Positions 35,647 to 43,075 of a stretch of DNA of 64,000 bases are shown here, piece by piece. How positions within the stretch are numbered: the first letter of the stretch is position 1; every line of letters begins with the position of its first letter. The notes beneath the pieces were generated by a model. It saw only the letters and a program-made list of their open reading frames with translations, made no database searches and was not told the origin of the DNA. Origin of the DNA: Nonomuraea montanisoli (GTDB lineage Bacteria; Actinomycetota; Actinomycetes; Streptosporangiales; Streptosporangiaceae); NCBI RefSeq assembly GCF_013363975.1, contig NZ_JABWGN010000009.1, positions 62,001 through 126,000 of the forward strand, given 5' to 3'. The position numbers and the translations under genes were made by a program.

Positions 35647-35891
35647 TTGACGGAGACGAGTAGCCGGGAACCCGCGCGGGCCGAGAGAGCCGCCGGCAGC
35701 TGTGAAGGCGGTCCCACGCCCTCCCGGTGAAGACACTCCCGAGTGCGGGGAGGAAATGCCCCGCCGGCCTGACCCCCGTCACAGGGTCGCCGAGGCCGTC
35801 CCGTCACGGGGCGGCGAAAGTGCGGTGGCACCGGGAGCTCCCTTCTCCCCCGCACTCCCAAGGGATCACGCACATCCTCCGAGGAGTTGTG
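35647..35891 (+). promoter_or_regulatory. T-box riboswitch, specifier GAC (Asp), upstream of aspS2
   Basis: The 300-bp leader carries the T-box landmarks in order. Stem I start GGAGACGAGTAG is at 35651-35662; the distal-loop element AGAGAGCCGCCGGCAG with GTGAAGGCGG follows (35684-35711). The specifier-loop pattern is GAA-GAC-A (35729-35735), placing GAC, an aspartate codon, at 35732-35734. The T-box itself, GCGGTGGCACCGGGAG, is at 35822-35837. AGTGCGG (35819-35825) can pair with CCGCACT (35850-35856) around it. The switch should sense uncharged tRNA-Asp and raise synthetase expression. A CCTCC at 35876 next to the GAGGAG ribosome-binding site suggests translational rather than transcriptional control (inference). 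Confidence 0.85.
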
Positions 35892-37163
35892 ATGATCTCT
35901 CGTGTCCTGTCGGCGGAGCTCAAGGAGCACGCCGGCCAGAGAGTGACGATCGCCGGCTGGGTCCATCGCCGCCGGCGGCTGAAGTCCGTGTCCTTCCTGC
36001 TGGTCCGCGACCGGCGCGGCGTGTCCCAGGTCGTCGTCCCGCGCGGGACGGCGCTCCCGGCCGAGGAGAGCGTCGTCCGGGTCACCGGGCTCGTCCGGTC
36101 CGGCACGCAGGCGCCCGGTGGAGCCGAGCTGACCGGCCCCCGCATCGAGGTGCTGGCGGAGCCCGCCCAGGCGCCGCCGTTCGGCCTCTACCGGCCGGTC
36201 GTGACGGCCGAGCTGCCGGTCGTCCTCGACCACGCGCCCGTCGCCCTGCGCCACCCGCTGCTGCGGGCGCCGCTGGAGATCTCCGCGGCGAGCGTGGCCG
36301 GGTTCCGGGCGGCGCTCGACCGGCTCGGGTTCACCGAGATCCACACGCCGAAGCTCGTCGCCTCGGCCACCGAGTCCGGGGCGAACGTCTTCTCCGTCGA
36401 CTACTTCGGCCGGCCCGCCTACCTCGCCCAGTCGCCGCAGTTCTTCAAGCAGGCGATGGTAGGCGTGTTCGAACGGGTCTACGAGGTCGGGCCGGTGTTC
36501 CGGGCCGAGCCGCACGACACCGTGCGCCACCTGGCCCAGTACACGAGCCTGGACGCCGAGCTGGGGTTCGTCCGCGACCACCGCGACGTGATGGCCGTCC
36601 TGCGCGAGGCCCTGGCGGGCATGCTGGAGGCGGTACGGCTGCGCGCCGCCACCGCCGTCGAGGCCCTGGACGCCGCCCTGCCCGAGGTGCCGGCCGAGAT
36701 CCCGGCCGTCCACTTCACCGAGGCCAAGCGCCTCAGCGGCGAGGACGGCGAGCCCGACCTGTCACCGGCGCAGGAGCGGTGGCTGTCGGAGTGGGCGCTG
36801 CGCGAGCACGGGTCGGAGTTCCTGTTCGTCACCGGCTACCCGATGGCCAAGCGGCCCTTCTACACGCATCCCGACCCGGCGCGGCCCGGCCACTCCAACG
36901 GGTTCGACCTGCTGTTCCGGGGGCTGGAGCTGGTGACGGGCGGGCAGCGGCTGCACCGCCACCAGGACTACCTGGACGCGCTGGCCGCCCGGGGCGAGCC
37001 GGTGGAGCCGTACGAGGGGTACCTGCGGGCGTTCGAGCACGGGATGCCGCCGCACGGCGGGTTCGCCATCGGGCTCGAACGCTGGACGGCTCGCCTGACG
37101 GGCGCGCCCAACATCCGGCAGGCGGCGCTGTTCCCGCGCGACCTGCACCGCCTCTCGCCCTGA
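35892..37163 (+). CDS. aspS2: Archaeal-type (non-GAD) aspartyl-tRNA synthetase, second copy candidate
   Basis: 423 residues, the short AspRS/AsnRS form without the bacterial GAD insertion; in bacteria it is usually annotated aspartate--tRNA(Asn) ligase. OB-fold anticodon domain (1-100; 'VTIAGWVHRRRRLKSVSFL'), class II motif 1 near 135, motif 2 'FRAEPHDTVRHLAQYTSLD' (about 203-221) and motif 3 'GGFAIGLERWTARLTGAPN' (about 382-400) with the ATP-binding Arg. The ATG at 35892 follows GAGGAG; the open frame upstream from 35727 is T-box RNA, not protein. Whether it charges tRNA-Asp, tRNA-Asn or both cannot be told from here. A housekeeping AspRS is presumably elsewhere; the T-box specifier predicts tRNA-Asp sensing. 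Confidence 0.9.
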   Translation: MISRVLSAELKEHAGQRVTIAGWVHRRRRLKSVSFLLVRDRRGVSQVVVPRGTALPAEESVVRVTGLVRSGTQAPGGAELTGPRIEVLAEPAQAPPFGLYRPVVTAELPVVLDHAPVALRHPLLRAPLEISAASVAGFRAALDRLGFTEIHTPKLVASATESGANVFSVDYFGRPAYLAQSPQFFKQAMVGVFERVYEVGPVFRAEPHDTVRHLAQYTSLDAELGFVRDHRDVMAVLREALAGMLEAVRLRAATAVEALDAALPEVPAEIPAVHFTEAKRLSGEDGEPDLSPAQERWLSEWALREHGSEFLFVTGYPMAKRPFYTHPDPARPGHSNGFDLLFRGLELVTGGQRLHRHQDYLDALAARGEPVEPYEGYLRAFEHGMPPHGGFAIGLERWTARLTGAPNIRQAALFPRDLHRLSP

Positions 37164-37199
37164 CACGCCGCCCGCTCGGCCGCCCCCTCTCGCCCTGAC
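37151..37199. repeat. 14-bp direct repeat over the aspS2 stop codon
   Basis: CCTCTCGCCCTGAC at 37151-37164 and 37186-37199, identical. The first copy contains the aspS2 stop (37161-37163). Confidence 0.85.
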
Positions 37200-37206
37200 G
37201 TGTCGC

Positions 37207-37259
37207 CGCTCAGGCGCCGCGTCCGGGCATGAGCGCTCAGGCGCCGCGTCGGGGCATGA
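37207..37259. repeat. 27-bp tandem duplication over the MFS exporter stop codon
   Basis: CGCTCAGGCGCCGCGTC[C/G] followed by GGGCATGA occurs at 37207-37232 and 37234-37259. The second is the end of the MFS gene (minus strand, stop 37237-37239); the first repeats its last codons and stop. Confidence 0.9.
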
Positions 37260-38814
37260 AGAGGGCGGCCGCGGCGCCGACCAGGCACAGCACCGCCGTC
37301 ACCAGGAACATCTCGGTGTACTCCAGGTGCAGCGCGGCGTCGACCCGGGCCAGGTAGTCCGCCATCCGGCGGGCGTACACCGCCGGGTCGACGCCGAACG
37401 GCAGCGGCGTGTCCAGGTGCGCCGTCAGCGACTGGAACCGGTAGAACCCCCAGGCCGACACGCCCGCGATGCCGATCAGCATGCCCATCATCCGGGCCAC
37501 CACCACGGCGGCCGAGGCCACGCCGTGCTGGACGGCCGGCGTCACGCGCAGCACGGCCGCCGACACCGGGGCGATGACCAGGCCCAGCCCCAGCCCGGCG
37601 ATCACCAGGTCGACGTCCATCTGCGTCCGGGCGGCGGCCAGGTCGAGCGGCCAGCGGCTCATCAGCGCGTAGCCGGCCGTGGCCACCAGCAGACCGGCCA
37701 CGGCGACGATCCGGTCGCCCAGCCGGCGCGCCAGCAGCCCGCCCGCCAGGGCGCCCACGGGCAGCGCGATCAGGAACCGGCCCAGCACCTGCCAGGCCGC
37801 GTCCAGCGCCTCCATCTCCAGCAGCGTCTGCGCGGCGAACTGGACGAACACCATGGTCACGAGGAGCGCCGCGCCGGTCAGGAAGCTGACGCCCAGCGTG
37901 GCCAGCAGCGGGCCCTTGCGGGTGCCGGACAGGTCGAGCAGGCGTACGGGGGAGCGGATCTCCCACCAGACGAACGCCGCGCCCGCGAGCAGGCCGGCCC
38001 CGATCAGCGGCAGCCCCCAGGGCGGGAGCACGGCCTTGGCCGGGTCCGGGTTGTACAGGCCGGCCACCAGGAGGGCCAGGGCGAGCGCCAGCAGCGCCCC
38101 GCCCTTCCCGTCGATCCGCTCGGCGGCCGGCGCGGCCCCCGGACCCGCGACGGCCCCCGGACCGGCGACGGCGTTCTTCGGGAGGCGGCCGGGGGAGGGG
38201 ACGGCGACCTGGACGGCGACGGCGGCCAGGACGGCGAGCGGGACGTTGATCCAGAAGATGGCGTGCCAGCCGCCCAGCTCGACCCCGAGGAACGACGTCC
38301 GGGAGATCTTCGCCAGCGCCCCGCCGTACAGGGGGCCGAGGGCGCTGCCCAGTTCCTGCGCCGCGCCCACGGCGCCCAGCGCGGTGGCCCGTTCCCGCTC
38401 CTCCCACAGGTCGCCGATGAGCGCCATCGTGATCGGCAGCAGCGCGCCGCCCGCCACGCCCTGGATCGTCCGGCCGGCGACCACCATGACCTCGCCGGCC
38501 GCCAGCGCCGTCAGCACCGAGCCGATCGCGAACGCCGCCAGGCAGAGGTGGATGAGGGGCTTGCGGCCGTACCGGTCCGAGAGCCGGCCGAGCAGCGGCA
38601 TCGCCGCCACGTACCCCAGCAGGAACCCGGTGACCACGGGCGTGACCCGCTCCAGGCGGTTGACCGGGATGCCGATGTCCTCGGCGATGTCGATGAGCAC
38701 GGTCACGACCACGTAGGCGTCGAGCGCGGCGAGCAGCACCACCGCGCCGCCGACCCCCAGGGCGACCCCCCGGGCCGCCCGCACCGGCCGTTCCCCGCTG
38801 TGGAGGAGGCCCAT
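37237..38814 (-). CDS. MFS exporter, DHA2 (EmrB/QacA) type, P55-like
   Basis: 525 residues with about 14 predicted helices. Motif A-like 'GRLSDRYGRKPLIH' follows helix 2, and motif C-like 'GALLPITMALIGDL' and 'GSALGPLYGGALA' follow. It lies 4 bp after an LppX/LprAFG lipoprotein gene, the same gene pair as lprG-Rv1410c (P55) of mycobacteria, where transporter and lipoprotein together export triacylated lipids and confer drug tolerance. The homologous role here is inferred from that arrangement. ATG at 38814. The stop lies in a 27-bp tandem duplication. Confidence 0.88.
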   Translation of the reverse strand: MGLLHSGERPVRAARGVALGVGGAVVLLAALDAYVVVTVLIDIAEDIGIPVNRLERVTPVVTGFLLGYVAAMPLLGRLSDRYGRKPLIHLCLAAFAIGSVLTALAAGEVMVVAGRTIQGVAGGALLPITMALIGDLWEERERATALGAVGAAQELGSALGPLYGGALAKISRTSFLGVELGGWHAIFWINVPLAVLAAVAVQVAVPSPGRLPKNAVAGPGAVAGPGAAPAAERIDGKGGALLALALALLVAGLYNPDPAKAVLPPWGLPLIGAGLLAGAAFVWWEIRSPVRLLDLSGTRKGPLLATLGVSFLTGAALLVTMVFVQFAAQTLLEMEALDAAWQVLGRFLIALPVGALAGGLLARRLGDRIVAVAGLLVATAGYALMSRWPLDLAAARTQMDVDLVIAGLGLGLVIAPVSAAVLRVTPAVQHGVASAAVVVARMMGMLIGIAGVSAWGFYRFQSLTAHLDTPLPFGVDPAVYARRMADYLARVDAALHLEYTEMFLVTAVLCLVGAAAALFMPRRGA

Positions 38815-38818
38815 CAGC

Positions 38819-39469
38819 TCATCCCGCCGAGGGCGGCGGCGTGATCGTGACCGGCGCGTCGTAGTCGCTGAAGGCGACCGTCACCGTGCCGTCCTGCAGC
38901 GGCAGCACCACCTTGGTGAGCCTGCTGGTGGCCTTGTCCACCCAGACGGTGCCGTTGACGCCCTGGGTGACGCCCGGCACCAGCGTGCCGAGCACCGGGC
39001 CGGAGAACGTCGTCGCGACCCGGTAGGCGCCGTTCTCCTCCGCCTCCACGCGCGGGTCGCCGGCGGTGGCGAGCAACTGGGGAACCCCCTTGTCGGGGCT
39101 CAGGATGAGCGAGGGGTCGTAGAGCTGCGCCAGCTCCTTGCGGGTGAGCCTCTGGAACCCGCCGGTCGGCCCCTTGAAGTGGACGGTGTCGCCGACCAGC
39201 GCGAACGTGATCTCCTGGAGGCTGCCGAGCACCTCCAGGCTGATCGTCCCGTCGGCGTCGCCGGCGGCGGTGAGGCGGCCGTCGGCCTGCTTCAGCGGCA
39301 CCTTCGGCTTGCCCTCGGTGGTGATGGAGAACGAGGCCGACTTGACCGTCTTCATGGCCTCCGACGCCTTCTTCATCAGGTCGGGGCCGGCGGGCAGCTC
39401 CGCGCCGCCACCCGACGAACAGGCCGACACGAGCGCGACAAGAACGACGAGCAGCAGCTTTCTCAGCAT
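38819..39469 (-). CDS. LppX/LprAFG-family lipoprotein
   Basis: 216 residues. Lipoprotein signal: basic start, hydrophobic core, lipobox LVSAC with Cys17, then a Ser/Gly linker. The mature domain has the features of the LppX_LprAFG family: 'LMKKASEAMKTVKSASFSI' near 31-50, 'GDTVHFKGPTGGFQRL' and the C-terminal beta-strands 'GTVWVDKATSRLTKVVLPL'. These proteins have a hydrophobic cavity that carries lipids across the envelope. Directly upstream of the P55-like MFS gene, so the pair should work together. Confidence 0.9.
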   Translation of the reverse strand: MLRKLLLVVLVALVSACSSGGGAELPAGPDLMKKASEAMKTVKSASFSITTEGKPKVPLKQADGRLTAAGDADGTISLEVLGSLQEITFALVGDTVHFKGPTGGFQRLTRKELAQLYDPSLILSPDKGVPQLLATAGDPRVEAEENGAYRVATTFSGPVLGTLVPGVTQGVNGTVWVDKATSRLTKVVLPLQDGTVTVAFSDYDAPVTITPPPSAG

Positions 39470-39550
39470 GAGCGGATCGTAGCGAGCGGCCGGATCCGAG
39501 CGCGCGGCTCGCCGGTATCGGTTGGGTGTCGGCGCCCCTCCGGGCCCCCG

Positions 39551-40009
39551 TCAGCGCAGTTTCTTCAGGTGCTCGACGATCGGCCGGTACGCCTGCTCCA
39601 GCGCGTCGAGCTGGTCGTCGGTGAGCCGGTCGATGAAGTGCTCGCGCACGCTGGCCACGTGGTGGGGCGCCACGCGCTGGATGGTCTCCCAGCCCTCGTC
39701 GGTCAGCACCGCGAACGTGCCGCGCCGGTCGTCGCGGCACTCCTCGCGGGCCACCAGGCCCTTGGCCTCCATGCGGGAGATCTGGTGGGACAGGCGGCTG
39801 CGCGACTGGATCGTGGCGTCGGCCAGATCGCTCATGCGCATGCGCCGGCCCGGGCTCTCCGAGAGGTTGACCAGGATCTCGTAGTCGTTCACGGACAGTG
39901 AGTGTTCCTGCAGCTCACGGTCGAGCCGGTGCATGAGCAGCTTGTGCAGGGCCAGCTGGGTGCGCCAGGCACGCTGCTCGGCGGGGGAAAGCCAGCGGGG
40001 CGCGCTCAT
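39551..40009 (-). CDS. MarR family transcriptional regulator
   Basis: 152 residues from the ATG at 40009 with GGAG 5 nt upstream. Winged HTH: 'LSVNDYEILVNLSESPGRRMRMSDLAD' region (about 40-65), recognition helix 'IQSRSRLSHQISRMEAKGLV' (about 68-87) and wing 'REECRDDRRGTFAVLTDEG' (about 88-106), followed by the dimerisation helix. Located 81 bp before the LppX/MFS pair on the same strand, so a likely regulator of that pair or itself; ligand unknown. Confidence 0.92.
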   Translation of the reverse strand: MSAPRWLSPAEQRAWRTQLALHKLLMHRLDRELQEHSLSVNDYEILVNLSESPGRRMRMSDLADATIQSRSRLSHQISRMEAKGLVAREECRDDRRGTFAVLTDEGWETIQRVAPHHVASVREHFIDRLTDDQLDALEQAYRPIVEHLKKLR

Positions 40010-40113
40010 GATCTCCAATCTAGCGCACGCTGAGTGATGCCACCCCGGCGACCGCCGGGCCGGCCGGCGGCCACGACGCGGGCGACGCCCACGACGAGCA
40101 TGATCACCAGGGC

Positions 40114-40722
40114 TTATCGGGGAACGGGCACCCGGCGGCAGGCCGTATCTGTGACGACGGCCACCACGACGTCCCCCTCGGCCGTCCATTCGAGCACGTG
40201 GCGCCCCGTCCAGTCGATCTCGGCGGCGCGCATCCGGTCCAGCGCCAGCTCGCCCCGCTTGATCAGCGCCTCCTTGCGGGCCCACAGGCGGATCAGCGCG
40301 TCGTTGCCGGTGACGCTCCGGCGTTCGGCGGGCGTCAGCGCGATCTCCGCCAGCGTCGCGTCGAACGGGCCCGACGGCACGCGCTCCGCGTCCGCGCCCA
40401 CCCGGCCGTCGCCCGCCGCCGCGCAGACGTAGCCGCGCGTGTGGCTGAGGCTGACGCCGAGCGAGGGCGCCTGCTCGATCGACGGCCGGCCGTGGCCGGG
40501 GCCGTGGACGTCGCAGTGCTGCACCAGCGTCAGCTCCTCCGGGCGGGCGCCGAGAGCGGCGGCCGCGCACTGCCGTACGAGGAGATGGGCGGCGACGAAC
40601 GCGGCCCGGTCGGCGTCGAACGCGAACCGCGCGGCCCGCTCCCTCTCGACGGGGGTGAGCCAGTCCTCGGGGGCGCGCACCTGGTCGGGGCGTCCCCCCA
40701 TCGCCACGGGGCCGATCGTCAC
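40114..40722 (-). CDS. 4'-phosphopantetheinyl transferase (Sfp type)
   Basis: 202 residues. Transfers phosphopantetheine from CoA to carrier-protein serines. Motifs: 'GVSLSHTRGYVCAAAG' (about 88-103), Mg-binding 'VGADAER' (about 107-113; variant of VGxDxE) and 'LIRLWARKEALIKRG' (about 145-158, the (F/W)xxKE motif). This broad-specificity class serves NRPS/PKS carriers, but no such synthase is in the window. Start ATG at 40722; separate from MarR by 104 bp. Confidence 0.92.
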   Translation of the reverse strand: MTIGPVAMGGRPDQVRAPEDWLTPVERERAARFAFDADRAAFVAAHLLVRQCAAAALGARPEELTLVQHCDVHGPGHGRPSIEQAPSLGVSLSHTRGYVCAAAGDGRVGADAERVPSGPFDATLAEIALTPAERRSVTGNDALIRLWARKEALIKRGELALDRMRAAEIDWTGRHVLEWTAEGDVVVAVVTDTACRRVPVPR

Positions 40723-40854
40723 CCTCGCGATCTTACGACCCCGGGGCCGGAGCGCATGACCAGGATTTCACCGGTGGGCGGCACCCGGCTGATCCCCCGA
40801 AAACTAGGATGGGGTGATGTCCGCCCAGCTCCGGGGAACGGCCGGGGGTGCGCC

Positions 40855-42252
40855 ATGGTTCGGCTGATCAGGCGTGAGCTGGAGGCGCTGCGCGAGCGCT
40901 GCGCCGGGCGCGTGATCACGGAGCAGGACGTCCTCTACGACTCCGCCCGCGCCGTCTGGAACGGCGCCGTCGACCGCCGGCCCGCCGCGATCGTCCGCTG
41001 CGCCGGTCCGGGCGACGTGTCGGCGGCGATCAGGTTCGCCCGCGAGGAGGAACTGGAGCTCTCGGTACGCGGCGGCGGCCACAACTTCGGCGGCTCCGCC
41101 GTGACCTCCGGCGGCCTCATGCTCGACCTGAGCGCGCTGCGCCGCGTCCGCGTGGACCCCGGCACCCGCCGCGCCGTCTGCGAGGGCGGCGCCACCTGGG
41201 CCGACCTCGACGCCGCCACGCAGGCGCACGGCCTGGCCACGCCCGGCGGCACGGTCAGCCACACCGGCGTCGCCGGGCTGACGCTGGGCGGCGGGTTCGG
41301 CTGGCTGACCCGGGCGCACGGGCTCACCGCCGACAACCTGATGTCGGCCGACGTGGTGCTGGCGGGAGGCGAGTACGTGCACGCCTCGCCCCGCGACCAC
41401 CCCGACCTGTTCTGGGCCCTGCGGGGCGGGGGCGGCAACTTCGGCGTCGTCACGGGCTTCACCTTCCGGCTGCACCCGGTCGGGCCGGAGGTCCGCGTCG
41501 CGTTCCTGTTCTGGGAGATCGAGCGCGGGACGGAGGCGCTCGCGGCGGCCGAGGAGACGATCGCCGGGCTGCCCCGGCGCGCCGGGGTGCTGACGGCGTG
41601 CGGCCTGACCGCGCCGCCGCTGCCGTTCGTGCCGCCGGAACACCGGGGCCGGCTCGGCCACGCCCTCCTGATCGCCGGCTTCGGCTCGGCGGAGGAGCAC
41701 GCGGCCACGGCCGAGCGGGCCGCGCAGGCGCTGCGGCCGCTGTTCGCGTTCGCCGAGGCCATGCCGTACACGCGGCTGCAGACGTTCCTGGACGACAGCG
41801 CCCCGTGGGGCGTCCACGCCTACGAGAAGGCGCTGGACGTGACCGGGATCGGCCCCGAGGCGGCGGCCACGCTGAACGAGCAGGCGGCCCGCAAGACGTC
41901 GCCGATGTCGTTCATGCCGTCGTTCCGGCTCGACGGGGCGTTCTCGGACATGGACGACGCCGCCACCGCCTACGGCGGGTCGCGCGCGCCGCACCACACG
42001 CTGTCGTTCATGGCGCTGACCCCGTCGCCCGAGGCGCTGCCGGCCGAGCGGGCGTGGTCGCGGGCCGCCTGGCAGGCGATGCTCCCGCACGCCACCGGCG
42101 CCGGGTCGTACGTGAACTTCCAGGTGGAGGCCGACGCGGACCGGGTGCGCCGCGCGTACGGGGCGGCCAAGTACGCCCGGCTGGCGGCGGTGAAGGCGGT
42201 CTACGACCCCGGCAACGTCTTCCACCTCAATCCCAACATCCGGCCGTCCTGA
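40855..42252 (+). CDS. BBE-type FAD-linked oxidoreductase
   Basis: 465 residues. FAD_binding_4 domain with 'ELSVRGGGHNFGGSAV' (about 63-78), whose His is the site of 8-alpha covalent FAD attachment, and 'GVAGLTLGGGFGWLTRAHGLT' (about 137-157). The second FAD-linking Cys of bicovalent enzymes is replaced, so it is probably mono-covalent. The BBE domain ends 'YDPGNVFHLNPNI'. Such enzymes oxidise sugars, alcohols or natural-product intermediates; substrate unknown. ATG at 40855 after a G-rich site. Confidence 0.9.
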   Translation: MVRLIRRELEALRERCAGRVITEQDVLYDSARAVWNGAVDRRPAAIVRCAGPGDVSAAIRFAREEELELSVRGGGHNFGGSAVTSGGLMLDLSALRRVRVDPGTRRAVCEGGATWADLDAATQAHGLATPGGTVSHTGVAGLTLGGGFGWLTRAHGLTADNLMSADVVLAGGEYVHASPRDHPDLFWALRGGGGNFGVVTGFTFRLHPVGPEVRVAFLFWEIERGTEALAAAEETIAGLPRRAGVLTACGLTAPPLPFVPPEHRGRLGHALLIAGFGSAEEHAATAERAAQALRPLFAFAEAMPYTRLQTFLDDSAPWGVHAYEKALDVTGIGPEAAATLNEQAARKTSPMSFMPSFRLDGAFSDMDDAATAYGGSRAPHHTLSFMALTPSPEALPAERAWSRAAWQAMLPHATGAGSYVNFQVEADADRVRRAYGAAKYARLAAVKAVYDPGNVFHLNPNIRPS

Positions 42253-42268
42253 CGGCGCCGTCCGCCGG

Positions 42269-43006
42269 TCACGGCACCGTCCGGTACGTCGTCTGGAAGG
42301 TGCCGTCGTCGTCGAGGATGTGGAAGGCCAGGGACGGCGGGACGTCCGGGTCCACCAGGTCCGCCTCCCACGGCAACCGCAGGCTGTTGACCACGCCCGG
42401 CGCCGAGCGCAGCGGGCGGCCGCCCAGGCTGGAGGCGACCGCCGCGTGGCAGTGGCCGAACAGGATCGCCGCGACGTTGGGCCGCCCGGCCACCAGGGCG
42501 GCGAGGCGCTCCGGGGCCCGCTGGCCGATGGTGTCCAGGTAGGGGTGGTGCAGGACGATCGGCTGGTGGTGGAAGGCCACGAACACCGGCACGTCGGCGG
42601 GCGTCTCGTCCAGAGCGGCGGCGAGCCAGTCGAGGGTCTCGTCGGCCAGATGGCCGCCGTCCTCGCCGGGGATGGTCGAGTCGCACAGCGCGAACACGGC
42701 CTTCGGGGTGCGGTGGAGCCGGTTGACCGGGCCGTCGCCGGGCGCCTCGCCCAGGAGCACGCGCCGGAACTCCGCCCGGTCGTCGTGGTTGCCCGGGCAG
42801 AAGAACGTGGGATGGCGCAGGTCGAGCAGCTTGCGCGCCTCCTCGTACTCGTCCGCGCGGCCATGGTCGGCGACGTCGCCGGTGACCAGGACCGCGTCGA
42901 AGTCGTACGGCAGGTCGTTCAGGAACTCCGCGACCTTGAGCGTGCGCAGGCTGCTGCGGGGCTCCCCGTCGATGTGGGTGTCGCTGAGGTGGGCCACCAC
43001 GATCAT
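42269..43006 (-). CDS. Calcineurin-like metallophosphoesterase (CpdA-type cyclic nucleotide phosphodiesterase)
   Basis: 245 residues from the ATG at 43006, chosen because GAAGGA lies 8 nt upstream and 'VVAHLSDTHIDG' begins directly. Metal ligands: DTH (about 10-12), 'VTGDVADHG' (about 45-53), 'FCPGNHDD' (about 75-82), 'VFVAFHHQPI' (His about 142) and 'LFGHCHAA' (about 185-192). This is the class III cAMP phosphodiesterase pattern. Divergent from the MocR regulator; convergent with the flavoprotein with 16 bp between stops. Confidence 0.9.
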   Translation of the reverse strand: MIVVAHLSDTHIDGEPRSSLRTLKVAEFLNDLPYDFDAVLVTGDVADHGRADEYEEARKLLDLRHPTFFCPGNHDDRAEFRRVLLGEAPGDGPVNRLHRTPKAVFALCDSTIPGEDGGHLADETLDWLAAALDETPADVPVFVAFHHQPIVLHHPYLDTIGQRAPERLAALVAGRPNVAAILFGHCHAAVASSLGGRPLRSAPGVVNSLRLPWEADLVDPDVPPSLAFHILDDDGTFQTTYRTVP

Positions 43007-43052
43007 GGCTGTCGTCCTTCCGTCGTCTGGACGGGACACTATCGACCCACTG

Positions 43053-43073
43053 GACCAGTATTAAGATCCGGTC
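43053..43073. promoter_or_regulatory. Possible operator in the MocR / phosphodiesterase divergent region
   Basis: GACC (43053-43056) and GGTC (43070-43073) form a spaced inverted repeat around an AT-rich core (AGTATTAAGATC), immediately before the MocR ATG. MocR proteins commonly control their own divergent promoter; the site assignment is tentative. Confidence 0.3.
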
Positions 43074-43075
43074 AT

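Noticed and set aside
35727..35891. In-frame 5' extension of aspS2 (GTG at 35727)
   Set aside because: This sequence is the T-box leader, including the specifier codon; the family N-terminus starts at the ATG at 35892 with its own GAGGAG site.
34062..36713. 883-codon open frame opposite der and aspS2
   Set aside because: Antisense shadow of two clear housekeeping genes; composition is low-complexity (Val/Leu/Gly/Asp) with no domain.
40114..40722. PPTase as marker of an NRPS/PKS cluster here
   Set aside because: No carrier, condensation, adenylation or ketosynthase gene is present in the window.
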